From assembly GCF_004792415.1 (NCBI RefSeq), contig NZ_CP038855.1, positions 1 through 64,000 of the forward strand: a stretch of 64,000 nucleotides of DNA, read 5' to 3'. Source of the DNA: Pantoea vagans. Its GTDB lineage: Bacteria > Pseudomonadota > Gammaproteobacteria > Enterobacterales > Enterobacteriaceae. Of this stretch, positions 28,856 to 39,800 are shown in pieces (within the stretch, counting starts at the first letter, position 1; each line of letters begins with the position of its first letter). The notes beneath the pieces were generated by a model. That model was not told the DNA's origin. It worked only from the letters and a program-made list of their open reading frames with translations, and ran no database searches. A program made the position numbers and the translations under genes.

Positions 28856-30184
28856 TTAACTGTGGAACAGCGGGAAAGCACCGGTCAGCAGACCGCCCGC
28901 CATCAATACCAGACTGACCAGAATGCCCCACTTGATGGCAAAACGCTGGTGGTCGCCGATATCGACTTTCGCCAGGCCCACCAGCAGGTAGACTGACGGC
29001 ACCAGCGGGCTCAGCAGGTGGAACGGCTGACCGACAATGGAAGCACGGGCAATCTCTTCTGCGGTAATGCCGTAGCTGGCCGCCGTCTGTGCGATAACCG
29101 GCAGGATGCCGAAGTAAAACGCATCATTCGACATAAAGAAGGTGAACGGCAGGCTGACCAGCGCGGTAAACACCGCCAGGTAAGGTCCGAAGCTGGTTGG
29201 GATCACGGCCAGCAGACTCTTCGCCATGGCATCCACCATGCCGGTGCCGGAGAGAATACCGGTGAAGATACCGGCGGCAAAAATCAGCGCGGTCACCGCC
29301 AGCACGTTACCGGCATGCGAGCTGATACGCGCTTTCTGCTCCTCCAGCGTGGGATAGTTGAGCATCACCGCAATGGCAAACGCCAGCATAAACAGGATCT
29401 GAATCGGCATTAAACCAATTACCAGCAGCACCAGCAGCACGGTGGTCAGGATAAAGTTAGGCCAGAACATCTTCGGACGGCGGTTGGCAGCGCACTCTTC
29501 GGCATCGCCCAGACCCAGCTCGATGTTGTCGAGATGATGATCTTTCATGGTCATCACGCCTAACCGTTTACGCTCACGCAGGCCAAACAGGACCGCCATC
29601 GCGACCAGACTGACGCAGGCGAGCAGCATCGCTGGCAGCATAGGAATAAAGATGTCGAGCGCATCAATGCGCAGTGCCGCAGCGGCACGTGCCGTCGGGC
29701 CACCCCAGGGAGAGAGGTTCATGATGCCGCTGGCGAGGTTGACCAGACAGGTCATCATCAGCACGTTCATGCCCAGCCGATGGTAGAGCGGCAGAAACGC
29801 GGCGATAGCAATCATGTAAGTGGTGGAGCTGTCACCATCCAGCGAAACCAGCAGCGTCAGCACCGCGGTGCCGACCAGTACTTTCAGGGGATCGCCACGC
29901 ACCAGCCGGAGAATAAAGCGTACCAGCGGGTCAAACAGCCCGGCATCGATCATCAGACCAAAATAGAGAATGGAGAAGGTCAGCATCACACCGGTCGGAG
30001 CCAGCTTTTTGACGCCATCCAGCATCATGGCACCCAGTCCGGCATAAAATCCGCCAATCAGCGCAAATATGGTTGGTATCAGGATCAGCGCAATTAAGGC
30101 TGACATGCGTTTGGTCATGATCAGATACATGAAGCAAACAACCATGGAAAAACCCAGTATCGTCAGCAAAATAGCAGCCCTCAC
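28856..30184 (-). CDS. CitMHS-family citrate-metal:H+ symporter
   Basis: A 442-aa inner-membrane carrier with about 11-12 hydrophobic helices. Family motifs include SLDGDSSTTYMIAIAAFLPLYHRLGM, NLSPWGGPTARAAAAL and FTFFMSNDAFYFGILPV. CitMHS members import citrate complexed to Mg2+ or Ca2+ with protons. The start is a GTG at 30184 without a good SD; an internal Met near residue 14 is an alternative. No two-component regulator or citrate lyase is adjacent. A CRP-like site lies upstream. Confidence 0.88.
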   Translation of the reverse strand: MRAAILLTILGFSMVVCFMYLIMTKRMSALIALILIPTIFALIGGFYAGLGAMMLDGVKKLAPTGVMLTFSILYFGLMIDAGLFDPLVRFILRLVRGDPLKVLVGTAVLTLLVSLDGDSSTTYMIAIAAFLPLYHRLGMNVLMMTCLVNLASGIMNLSPWGGPTARAAAALRIDALDIFIPMLPAMLLACVSLVAMAVLFGLRERKRLGVMTMKDHHLDNIELGLGDAEECAANRRPKMFWPNFILTTVLLVLLVIGLMPIQILFMLAFAIAVMLNYPTLEEQKARISSHAGNVLAVTALIFAAGIFTGILSGTGMVDAMAKSLLAVIPTSFGPYLAVFTALVSLPFTFFMSNDAFYFGILPVIAQTAASYGITAEEIARASIVGQPFHLLSPLVPSVYLLVGLAKVDIGDHQRFAIKWGILVSLVLMAGGLLTGAFPLFHS

Positions 30185-30378
30185 ATTGGCGTAAAAGTAA
30201 TGAAAAAGTTACATGAAGCCAGGAAAATTCAGGTAATTAGTTAGCGTGGTAACGATTAACCTGTTGTTTTATTTAACCCTGCACTGCAGGATGATAGTAA
30301 ATAGTTGTCAGGATTTAGCATTTCTTTAACAAGGAAGGGTGATCGCGATCATCTTTAAACGAATCTTAAACGAGTTTG

Positions 30379-30394
30379 TGTGACTGAGATCAAC
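30379..30394 (-). promoter_or_regulatory. CRP-like site upstream of the citrate carrier
   Basis: TGTGA-N6-TCAAC matches the CRP pattern TGTGA-N6-TCACA except for two bases of the second half-site. It lies about 195 nt before the GTG. Confidence 0.3.
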
Positions 30395-30465
30395 AGGCAC
30401 GAAAGTGTAACCCGGCATTTCGGACCACAGCAGGCCTCAGGCACAAAGAGATTGGGTAGCAGGAC

Positions 30466-30499
30466 AAAAGGAGTAAGGGCTAAGCCAGGCGGCTTAGCC
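30466..30499 (-). terminator. Terminator of the flagellin gene
   Basis: GGCTAAGCC and GGCTTAGCC, a 9-bp stem with a 4-nt loop, followed on the minus strand by CTTACTCCTTTT. Located 12 nt past the flagellin stop. Confidence 0.6.
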
Positions 30500-30510
30500 G
30501 GTGAAAGGTA

Positions 30511-31962
30511 TTAGCTGCCGAGCAGCTGGATGATCATCTCAGGGGTTTTATTGGCCATCTTGCTGACGGCTGTCTGTCCCTGCTGGATAATCTGGCTACG
30601 CGCCAGCTGACTCGCTTCTTCAGCATAGTCTGCATCCTGAATACGGCTGCGAGCCGCAGAGGTATCCACACCCTGTTGTGACAGCACATTACGGTTTGAC
30701 TCGTAACGATTTATCTTTGCGCCATAGAGCGACTGATAGCCGCTGATCTTCTCCAGCGCCTTATCCAGCGCCTTCATGGTGGTGGAGATGTCACCACTGG
30801 TCAGCAGAGTGGTGTTGTTCAGTCCCAGCGTTTTAGTATCTGACGGCGTAGCGGGGATGCTATCCGACTGTATCGGCTGACCATAGTCGGCGCTGGTGAT
30901 CACTTCGAGAGGACGACTCTCATGTGGCGGCGTTGCAGGCACGCTCTTGGGCTCCGGCAGGTTTCCCCAGGTCAGACTACCGGTGAAGGAGCCGTTGCCC
31001 ACCACCACCACGATCAAATCTTCGGTGACGGTGTCCAGCGTGATGCGCTCCAGCCGGGTACCGGTATTGGTGCCGTTGTTGAAATCGCCGCTGGCGACAT
31101 CTTCATAGCGGTCGCCGTCGCCGCTGTAGGTGATGTTCATCCCGTTGTAGCTGCTGCTGTTACTGCCCGCCAGCGCCCAGCTCGGGCCGCCTTCCAGTAG
31201 CTGAGAGCTGTCATAAGTTGCGCCAGTAGCAAAACCGTTTTTACTGGTCAGCAGGCGCGAATCTGCGGTCGCTGCATCCGTAATGCCTTTGCTGGTCCAG
31301 GTGTAATCAGGTGCACTGCCGTCCAGCGGCGTACCGGCCAGATGCTTGCCGTCGCGGGTAAACAACTGGAGATCGTCATCCTGACCCAGTGAATCGATGG
31401 TAATGCTTATCGACGTTGAGCCTGCCGGGATATAGGCCAGCGGGATCACACCCGAGGTAAACGAGTAACTCTTGCCCGGCACCGGGAACTTAACGTTGAT
31501 AGGGTCAACGTTACCCAGTTTCGCCGGCGGCAGATCGGGATTATCCGTTGCCAGCGGATAACGCCCGAAAATCTCGGTGTGATCCGCAACTTCGTTGATG
31601 CCGGCCAGAATTTGCTGATACGCACCGTTGACACTCTGCCGATCCGCGTCTGACAGCGTGCCGTTAGCGGCCTGCACCGACAGCGTACGCGCCTGTATCA
31701 GCAGATCGACGATGGTGCCCAGGCCGCCACTGGCGGTCTGGGAATAGCTGATGGCATCATTAAGGCCGCGTGCCACTACCGCATCGGCGTTGACATTGGC
31801 CGTCATACGATTGGCAATCGCCTGACCTGCCGCATCGTCTTTGGCACTGTTAATCCGCATCCCTGATGATAGCCGTTCAACCGTTCGTCCCAGAACGGAG
31901 TCAGTACCGTACCGCAATTTGTTCGTAATGGCGGCGGTTTCGTTATGGTTGATCGTTAACAT
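30511..31962 (-). CDS. Flagellin with inserted beta-rich central domain
   Basis: A 483-aa flagellin. The N-terminal D0/D1 (1-140, MLTINHNETAAITNKLRYG... LSSGMRINSAKDDAAGQAIANRM) and C-terminal D1/D0 (about 395-483, ending MIIQLLGS) are canonical. The centre (about 165-385) is not an ordinary variable domain: it reads as a beta-sandwich (GKSYSFTSGVIPLAYIPAGS, SITIDSLGQDDDLQLFTRDGKHL) resembling pre-peptidase/proprotein-convertase domains. No HExxH motif, so it is not a flagellinolysin. The start at 31962 is fixed by a sigma-28 promoter just upstream; the longer frame to 32037 begins before that promoter. No other flagellar gene is nearby. Confidence 0.88.
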   Translation of the reverse strand: MLTINHNETAAITNKLRYGTDSVLGRTVERLSSGMRINSAKDDAAGQAIANRMTANVNADAVVARGLNDAISYSQTASGGLGTIVDLLIQARTLSVQAANGTLSDADRQSVNGAYQQILAGINEVADHTEIFGRYPLATDNPDLPPAKLGNVDPINVKFPVPGKSYSFTSGVIPLAYIPAGSTSISITIDSLGQDDDLQLFTRDGKHLAGTPLDGSAPDYTWTSKGITDAATADSRLLTSKNGFATGATYDSSQLLEGGPSWALAGSNSSSYNGMNITYSGDGDRYEDVASGDFNNGTNTGTRLERITLDTVTEDLIVVVVGNGSFTGSLTWGNLPEPKSVPATPPHESRPLEVITSADYGQPIQSDSIPATPSDTKTLGLNNTTLLTSGDISTTMKALDKALEKISGYQSLYGAKINRYESNRNVLSQQGVDTSAARSRIQDADYAEEASQLARSQIIQQGQTAVSKMANKTPEMIIQLLGS

Positions 31963-31994
31963 GGTCGCTTCGAACAGGGAGAGGAGTCTCTGTT

Positions 31995-32021
31995 TTATCG
32001 GCAGGGTGATAAGCAGCTTTA
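31995..32021 (-). promoter_or_regulatory. Sigma-28 (FliA) promoter of the flagellin gene
   Basis: On the minus strand TAAAGCTG, an 11-nt spacer and GCCGATAA. The consensus is TAAAGTTT-N11-GCCGATAA, so the -10 is perfect, the spacing exact and the -35 matches at TAAAG and one further base. It ends 32 nt before the ATG. Confidence 0.88.
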
Positions 32022-32125
32022 ATCTCTGCGGCGACAAAAACTGAGCAAAAACGGGGTCAGGAGGGCAACCGGCTGATGGGTAACCGCTTTTCAGATAAAA
32101 TAAATTAACGGTTCAATCCGGTCTT

Positions 32126-32158
32126 GAGAAAAGCCTGCTGCGCAGAGACGCAGCAGGC
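32126..32158 (-). terminator. Terminator of the bud operon
   Basis: GCCTGCTGCG and CGCAGCAGGC, a 10-bp perfect stem with a 6-nt loop, then TTTTCTC on the minus strand. It lies 9 nt past the budC stop. Confidence 0.88.
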
Positions 32159-32167
32159 GAGAGCAGA

Positions 32168-32962
<795 letters not shown>

Positions 32963-34642
32963 TTAAAGAAGCTGGCTCAGATGCAGCTGACCCATCAGCA
33001 GCGGGTTGTCGGCGTAATCGACCGGCACAGCCACCACGGCAGGACCCTGAACATCCATCGCTTTACGCAGCGTCGGCTCCAGCTCTGCCGCGCTGGTCAC
33101 CGCAAAGCCCGCAGCGCCAAACGCTTCGGCGTAGGCTTTGAAATCGACCGGGCCAAAATTGACACCGGAGACGCGGTGATATTTTTTCTCTTCCTGCATT
33201 GCCACCATGTTGTAGGCGTTATCGACCCAGACGATGTGCAGGATATTGGCTTTTAACCGGACGGCCGTTTCCAGCTCCATGCTGGACTGCAGGAAGCCAC
33301 CATCCCCTGAAACCGATACCACTTTGCGCTGCGGATCGACCAGCCAGGCACCAATCGCCCACGGCAGCGCCACGCCCATGGTCTGCTGACCGTTGGAGAT
33401 CATGATCTGGCGGGCACGGAAGCTGTAAAGATAACGGGCGATCCAGATGTGGAAGCTGCCCATATCGACGGTGAGGCTGACATCGCTGTTAATGATGTCC
33501 TGCATGGCGCGCACGATGCGCAGCGGATGCAGGGCAAACTGATTGAGGCTGGCACCCTGCATCGCCAGCAGTTTGCGCTGCTGCTGACGATCTTCAAGGA
33601 TGCTGGCGGCTTCCGCTGTCAGCTGCAGCGGCGCGGTAATGTGTGCTGCCAGTTTTCGCACCGTGGCGGCGATATCGCCCACCAGCTCGGCGTCCGGCAG
33701 GTAGCGGTTGTCGGTCTCTGCCGGAATCACATCGATGTGAATCAGTGTGGCGTTACCGCTGTTCCACATCGCCGGTTCATATTCTACCGGGCTGTAACCG
33801 ATGGTGATGATCAGGTCAGCCTGTTGCAGCAGCCGGTCGCCCGCCTGGTTGTTAAACAGCCCGACGCGTCCGGCGAAGCGTGAGAAGTGATCCTGTCTGA
33901 TCGCGCCTGCCGCCTGATAGGTGCTGGTGACCGGAATATGACTGCGGCTCAGCAGATCGTGAATCGCTTCGCTGTTTTCCGGCTGGCTCGCCATTAATCC
34001 CAGCAGGATGACCGGATTTTTCGCCCCGGCTATCGCCTGGCTGACCGTGTCGATCATCGCGTCTGGCGCGGCACCCAGCACAGGACGGCCCTTGCTGCTC
34101 AGTGCCTTGCCGGTCACCGGCTGGTCGACAATATCCTGCGGCAGGCTGATAAAGGCGCCGCCGCCGCGACCATGCTCGGCGTGACGAAACGCATTCGACA
34201 GACATTCAGAGAGCGCTGAGGGATCGGTCACCTCAACCGCATATTTAGTGACCGGGCGAAACATGGACACGGTATCCATGCTCTGGTGAACCTGCTTGGC
34301 GCTGTCCGAGCGTTTCACCTGACCGCCGATGGCGACCACCGGATCGCCTTCGCTGGTGGCGGTGGCCATGCCGGTGATCAGGTTGGAGCAGCCCGGCCCG
34401 GACGTGACCAGTGCCACACCGGCATTGCCGGTCAGCCGGCCCACTGCGGCGGCCATAAAGGCGGCATTGGCTTCATGACGAACCGGGATAGTCTGGATTG
34501 AGGAATCCAGCAGGGAGTCAAAAACCTTGTCGATCTTTGCGCCAGGGATGCCAAAAACATGCTGAACGCCCTGCGCCTCAAGCTGTGCGACCACCAGGTC
34601 AGCGCCGCAGGTCCAGAGTGTGGTATCGGTTGGAGTTTTCAT
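32963..34642 (-). CDS. budB: Catabolic acetolactate synthase
   Basis: ThDP enzyme joining two pyruvates into acetolactate with CO2 loss. The catalytic Glu lies in [10 protein letters not shown] (near residue 57) and the ThDP/Mg motif is GDGGFLQSS...NAYN (near 445-475). The 559-aa form without a regulatory subunit gene beside it is the catabolic, FAD-independent type. The start at 34642 is chosen because GAGGA sits 6 nt before it; an ATG two codons upstream touches the SD. Between budA and budC. Confidence 0.95.
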   Translation of the reverse strand: MKTPTDTTLWTCGADLVVAQLEAQGVQHVFGIPGAKIDKVFDSLLDSSIQTIPVRHEANAAFMAAAVGRLTGNAGVALVTSGPGCSNLITGMATATSEGDPVVAIGGQVKRSDSAKQVHQSMDTVSMFRPVTKYAVEVTDPSALSECLSNAFRHAEHGRGGGAFISLPQDIVDQPVTGKALSSKGRPVLGAAPDAMIDTVSQAIAGAKNPVILLGLMASQPENSEAIHDLLSRSHIPVTSTYQAAGAIRQDHFSRFAGRVGLFNNQAGDRLLQQADLIITIGYSPVEYEPAMWNSGNATLIHIDVIPAETDNRYLPDAELVGDIAATVRKLAAHITAPLQLTAEAASILEDRQQQRKLLAMQGASLNQFALHPLRIVRAMQDIINSDVSLTVDMGSFHIWIARYLYSFRARQIMISNGQQTMGVALPWAIGAWLVDPQRKVVSVSGDGGFLQSSMELETAVRLKANILHIVWVDNAYNMVAMQEEKKYHRVSGVNFGPVDFKAYAEAFGAAGFAVTSAAELEPTLRKAMDVQGPAVVAVPVDYADNPLLMGQLHLSQLL

Positions 34643-34656
34643 CGTCATTCCTCTGA

Positions 34657-35439
34657 TTAGCTTTCTACCGCACGGATCGCGGCGTCAAGATTGGCGGGGT
34701 TCAGGTCGGCATTAAGAAAGTCACTGTCCTGCGGCAGATCCACGACCAGCTTGCTGATGGCACCAAAGGTCAGGGTGCCCTGTTCCAGCGCATAATCGAG
34801 AATGTGGCCGCCGCCTTCGCGGTCGTCGGTAATAAAGTGTTCGTGATAGCCCGCTACGTTAATGCCCTGCATATACTGCGGCGTGCGGAAGCCAATCAGC
34901 TCGCCCGCGCGCTGGCTGAAGGCAAAGGTCGGCTGATCGCCCAGCACTTCCGGCATGGAGCGGTAGGGACGGCACTGACACGGCACGGTGCGGGTGTCGA
35001 CGCGGCTGAAACGACCGCTGATGCGCAGCGCGCAGAACTGGTTATCGGAGGTGATTTCGCTGTCGATCACCCGATGGATATCCTCGCGCGACATGGGCCG
35101 GTCAAACTCAAACAGGTGCTGCGGCCTGAAAAAGGTCATCACCGCAAACGGGGTTTTCTGTGCCGGATCGGCCGGATGCGCACTGCCATCTGAGTGCAGC
35201 TGATAGACCTTGCTGTCGAACGCAATCATCTCGCCATCCAGCCGGTTAAACGTGCCCAGGCCGAAATCCCCTTTGCGCAGCAGGTCGGCGATGCGCACGT
35301 TGCCGTCGTAGACGCCGCTCAGCAGCGCACTCATTAAAGAGGTCTGATAGATAACGCTTTCTGGTGCATTCTGGGAAAGCGTTAAGACAGTATGTTTTAG
35401 TTGATCCTCACAGGAACAATCAGTTACACAATTGCTCAT
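34657..35439 (-). CDS. budA: Alpha-acetolactate decarboxylase
   Basis: Converts acetolactate to acetoin. Family signatures include [19 protein letters not shown] at the N-terminus and the zinc-binding [16 protein letters not shown] near residue 195-210. Length is 260 aa from the start at 35439, chosen because GAGG is 6 nt upstream and known BudA proteins begin here; an ATG four codons earlier has no SD. First gene of the operon; 14 nt separate its stop from budB. The promoter faces the divergent LysR gene. Confidence 0.95.
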   Translation of the reverse strand: MSNCVTDCSCEDQLKHTVLTLSQNAPESVIYQTSLMSALLSGVYDGNVRIADLLRKGDFGLGTFNRLDGEMIAFDSKVYQLHSDGSAHPADPAQKTPFAVMTFFRPQHLFEFDRPMSREDIHRVIDSEITSDNQFCALRISGRFSRVDTRTVPCQCRPYRSMPEVLGDQPTFAFSQRAGELIGFRTPQYMQGINVAGYHEHFITDDREGGGHILDYALEQGTLTFGAISKLVVDLPQDSDFLNADLNPANLDAAIRAVES

Positions 35440-35486
35440 TTCATGCCTCATCGATTAACCGTTAAGCCGTGTTAACCTAATGGTGA

Positions 35487-35501
35487 ACCGATTCAATCGG
35501 T
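35487..35501. promoter_or_regulatory. Palindrome in the budA/LysR divergent promoter region
   Basis: ACCGATTCAATCGGT is a perfect 15-bp palindrome almost midway between the divergent starts (47 nt from budA, 42 nt from the LysR gene). It is the best candidate for the LysR-type binding site; TTAACC repeats flank it. Confidence 0.6.
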
Positions 35502-35543
35502 GGGTCCAATAGCGAAACCTGTTAACTTTGAGACGTTTTTGAT

Positions 35544-36449
35544 ATGGAACTGCGCCACCTGCGTTATTTTGTTGCCGTAGCCGAGACGCTTCACTTCACC
35601 CGGGCCGCTGAAATGCTGGGGATTTCTCAGCCGCCGCTGAGCCAGCAGATACTGCGGCTGGAGCAGGAGATTGGCACACCGCTGCTGAAGCGGCTGACGC
35701 GCGGCGTGGAACTTACTGAAGCGGGGGAAGCGTTTCTGGCCGATGCCCGGCAAATTGTCCAACTGGCCGATCAGGCACTGGAGAACGCGCGCGGGATTGC
35801 CCGCGGGATCAGTGGCCAGCTGTCGCTGGGGTTTGCCAGCTCGGTGGCGTTTAATCCGCGCATCTTCACCCTGATCCGTCAGTTTACGGAACGCTATCCG
35901 GCGATGGAGCTGCTGACGCGTGAAGAGAATATGTCGCTGCTGATGCAGGATCTGCAGGAGGGGTTGCTGGATGCTGCCTTTATCCGGCTGCCGTGCGAAA
36001 GCAGCAAAGCCTTTAATCTGCGCGTGATCTCCACCGAAAAGATGCTGATTGCGCTGCCGCGCTGCCATCCCCTCAGCGGCACGCCGACAGTCGCGTTGTC
36101 CGCGCTGGCGGATGAAACCCTGATAATTTTCCCGCGCGACGTTTCGCCAAGTCTCTATGAGCTGATTGTTACGGCCTGCCTGCGGGCCGGCTTTTCACGC
36201 CACACCTTCCAGCAGGCACCACAGATCACCACATCGCTGGGCATGGTGGCGGCAGGCTGCGGGATTGCGCTGGTGCCGGAGTCGCTGCGCTGCGTCGATA
36301 ACCCGGAGGTCAGCTTCTGCGATATCGAAAACAACACCCTGTTTACTGATGTGGCGTTTGCCTGGCGTCGGCATCATCCATCAAAAGCGGTGCTGCATCT
36401 GCTGGCGCTGCTGGCCGAACCACCTGCGACGCCAGGCGAAGCGGGTTGA
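35544..36449 (+). CDS. budR: LysR regulator of the bud operon
   Basis: A 301-aa LysR-type activator with the N-terminal winged helix (MELRHLRYFVAVAETLHFTRAAEMLGISQPPLSQQILRLE, residues 1-40) and the C-terminal effector-binding domain. In Klebsiella and Bacillus the divergent LysR protein (BudR/AlsR) activates acetoin genes in response to acetate and low pH. The divergent position and shared palindrome support the same role here. SD before the ATG is weak. Confidence 0.88.
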   Translation: MELRHLRYFVAVAETLHFTRAAEMLGISQPPLSQQILRLEQEIGTPLLKRLTRGVELTEAGEAFLADARQIVQLADQALENARGIARGISGQLSLGFASSVAFNPRIFTLIRQFTERYPAMELLTREENMSLLMQDLQEGLLDAAFIRLPCESSKAFNLRVISTEKMLIALPRCHPLSGTPTVALSALADETLIIFPRDVSPSLYELIVTACLRAGFSRHTFQQAPQITTSLGMVAAGCGIALVPESLRCVDNPEVSFCDIENNTLFTDVAFAWRRHHPSKAVLHLLALLAEPPATPGEAG

Positions 36450-36521
36450 TAAGCGCCAGCTATTGTACTGAAAACAATAACCAACTGGCGGCGGCGGGGC
36501 CGGGATGCCAATAATCGGTGC

Positions 36522-36767
36522 ATGACTACATACCGCGTAAGAGTCGGGTATCACAACCCGTCAGCCCTGACATTCAGGCAACTGGATGAAATTCTGGAGC
36601 CGCAGCGATTCTGGAGAACAGATTCGGCGGGCGGCCAGTTCCGCTATTTCATGGAGTATGAGTACCAGTCTGACGTGCGCGACCTCTGTTCGGTCTGCTC
36701 GCTGGCCTACAGTCAGGCCTGCAAAGTCAGAAAGTGCCCACTGATTCTGGTCGAGGTGATGAACTGA
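36522..36767 (+). CDS. Small cysteine-containing hypothetical protein
   Basis: An 81-aa protein with three cysteines in the C-terminal third (LCSVCSLAYSQACKVRKC, four with the last), possibly a metal site. Beta-rich N-terminus (TTYRVRVGYHNPSALTFRQLDEIL). No family recognised and no good SD, but a hairpin-plus-T terminator follows directly, which supports it being transcribed. Confidence 0.55.
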   Translation: MTTYRVRVGYHNPSALTFRQLDEILEPQRFWRTDSAGGQFRYFMEYEYQSDVRDLCSVCSLAYSQACKVRKCPLILVEVMN

Positions 36768-36774
36768 ACGTGTC

Positions 36775-36816
36775 CGGCGATCCCGCTGCTCTCAGCACGG
36801 GGTCGCCGGGCGTTTT
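36775..36816 (+). terminator. Terminator between convergent genes
   Basis: CGGCGATCCCG pairs with CGGGGTCGCCG (11 bp including one G-T pair, 12-nt loop), followed by GGCGTTTTAAT on the plus strand. Confidence 0.7.
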
Positions 36817-36829
36817 AATACGAACTGCT

Positions 36830-39800
36830 TTAACCTGAACGTCGCTGCATCAGCAGACTTAACGCGGCGGGCAGCACCGTGAGCGTCACCAGCGTGCCGC
36901 TGACCAGACCACCAATAATCGCCAGCGCCATCGGCCCCCAGAACACCTGATGGGCGATAGGGATCATGCCAAGTATCGCGGCACAGGTGGTCAGCAGGAT
37001 GGGACGCGCCCGGTGATGGGCGGCCTGCCGTATAGCGTCACCGGCAGGCAGTCCGGCGCGGCTGTTCGCATCCACTTCACTGATCATAATCACCGCGTTG
37101 CGGATGATGATCCCCGCCAGCGCAATAATCCCCAGCAGCGCGACAAACCCCAGCGGTGTGCCCGCCGGCAGCATCGCGGAGACGATGCCGGGCAGGCCAA
37201 ACGGCGCCATGCTCAGCGCCAGCAGCATGCCGGAGAAGCGTTGCAGCTGAATCATCAGCAGGACCAGCATGGCGCAGATCGTCACCGGCAGCAGGGCAAA
37301 CACCGAACCATTGCCTTTGTCCGATTCCGCCGCTACGCCACCTTCTTCAATACCGTATCCGGCTGGCAGTGAGGCGCGCAGGGCGGCGACATCCGGCGCG
37401 AGCTGTTGCGAGACCTGTTCTGCCCGCTGACCGGGCGCGATATCGGTCTGCACGGTGATGTAAGAGAGCCGCTGACGGCGCCAGATCACCGGATCATCCA
37501 CGCCCCAGTTCAGGGTCGCTACCTGGCGCAGCGGAATTTTCTGTCCGCTGGCGTTGGTGATCATCAATCCTTCCAGCGTCTCCGTGTTCTGCCGCTCGGC
37601 GTCATTGCTGCGTAGCACCACGTCAATCAGCCGGTTGCGATCGCGCAGAGTAGTCACCACGCTGCCGGACATCAGGGTGTTCAGCGCAGAGGCGATGGTG
37701 TCGGACGATAGTCCGGCGGCGCGGGCGGCGGTCTGGTTTACCGCCAGCGTCATGACCCGCTCCGGCTCCCCGGCGGTGAGATTGACCTCGCGGGTCAGCG
37801 GAGAACGGGCGAGCAGCGCTGCCAGCTCACCGGCAGCCTGCCGCACCCGGCCATTGTCCGGGCCGGTGATGCGATATTTCAGCGGCCAGCCCACCGGCGG
37901 ACCCAGCTCCAGCGGCGAGACCCGCGTCGTGATATCACTGAAATCCGCGGCCAGTTTCTTCTCCAGCCTGCTGCGCAGCCGATCGCGTACCGCCAGATTT
38001 TTCGCCACCACCACCAGCTGTGCGATATTTTCATTATCCAGCAACACATCCATCGGCAGATAGAAGCGTATTGCGCCAGAGCCGACGTAACTGGTGAAGT
38101 TCGCCACATCCCGATCGTTGCGCAGCATCTGTTCCAGCTGAGCGGTACGGCGCGTGGTTTCCGCCTGGGCCGCACTGGCGGGCAGCGTCAGGCTGACCAG
38201 CAGTTCAGGGCGGTCTGACGCCGGGAAAAATTCACCCTGCATAAAGGTGGTGGCGTACAGGCTGACCAGCAGCACTGCCAGCGCTGCCCCAATCGTCATC
38301 AGCCGGTGGCGCAGAATGACCTCCAGCAGCCCGTGATAGCCGCGCGTCAGTAAGCCCGGCGGCTGGTGGGCTTTGATGCGCTTCGCTGACAGCAGCCAGC
38401 AGCCGGTGAGCGGCGAGAAGATGACCGCAACCCCCCATGAGCAGAGCAGCGCCAGCGTAATCACCACAAACAGCGAGTAGCAATACTCCCCGGCACTGGA
38501 GGCGGCGAATCCGACCGGGATGAACCCGGCGATCATCACCAGCGTACCGGTCAGCATCGGAAAGGCGGTGGTTCTGAATGCATACGTCGCGGCCTGCCAC
38601 TTGCTGTCGCCCGCTTCAAGTCGTGCCACCATCGCCTCGACGGTGATCATGGCGTCATCCACCAGCAGCCCGAGCGCAATAATCAGCGCGCCCAGTGAGA
38701 TGCGCTGCAGTCCGATGCCCGCCAGCAACATGCCGGTAAAGGTCATCGCCAGCACCAGCGGTATAGCCGCCGCTACCACCAGACCGGCACGCAGTCCCAG
38801 CGAAACAAAGGAGACGGCTAACACGATGACGACCGCTTCGCCCAGTATCCGCACAAAGCCGCTAACCGCTTGTTTCACCAAGGAAGACTGATCGGCGACG
38901 CGGGTCATGGTTATGCCGTGCGGTAGCTGACCGGCCAGCGTCTGCATGCGCTGTTTAAGCTGTTTACCGAAATCGAGCATGTTGCCGCTGGCGGCCATGG
39001 AGATTGCCAGCCCGATAGCTGGGACGCCGTTAACCCGGAAGGTGGGTGCCGGCGGTTCAGCAGGTTGCAGGCTGATGGTCGCCAGATCGGTCAGCGGGAT
39101 GAAACGCTCCCCGATATGCAGGGTAATCGCCTGCAGGCTTTCGACCGAGGTCAGGGTGCCGCTGACCCGCAGCGCGATATTTTCGCGGTCGGTACGCAGG
39201 CTGCCAGCGGGCACCACATCGTTCTGCGCTTTGATGGCGTCGCTGACCTGCTGTAAATCGAGCCCCATGCCGTTCAGCTTGCGCGGGGAAAAGGCAATAA
39301 CCACCTGCTGCTCCTGTACACCCAGCAGACTGGTTTTGCCAATGTCAGGCAGACTGGCCAGGCTGCGGCGCAGGTTATCAACCCGATCGCGCAGCTCTCT
39401 GGCGGTAAAGCCATCCGCTGTGAAGCCGTAAATTGTGCCGAAGGTGTTATCAAACTCGTCGTTAACCGCCGGACCCTGCACGCCCTGCGGCAGGGAAGAC
39501 GTCACATCATGCATCTTTTTCCGCAGCTGATACCAGATACCAGCCACCTCAGACGGCGGCGTGTCATCGCGCAGGTTGACATAAATAACCGTCTCTCCGG
39601 CGCGGGTCTCGCTCTCAACCGCATCCAGCGACGGGATCTCCTGCACCTTCTGTTCCAGCACGTCCGTCAGCAGTTGTACGGTGGTGTTTACGTCAGCGCC
39701 GGGCCACCGGGCAGAGATCACGGCGGTTTTGATGGTAAACACCGGGTCTTCATTACGTGACAGGCGTTCATAACTCAGCACACCCGCTGCCATCACCAGC

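Larger units (their letters stand above)
30185..30510. other. Intergenic region, 326 nt
   Basis: Upstream region of the citrate carrier and 3' side of the flagellin gene. Contains a CRP-like site (30379-30394) and the flagellin terminator (30466-30499). Confidence 0.55.

Noticed and set aside
31963..32037. 25-residue N-terminal extension of the flagellin
   Set aside because: It would begin upstream of the sigma-28 promoter, and flagellins start at MLTINHN-like sequence.
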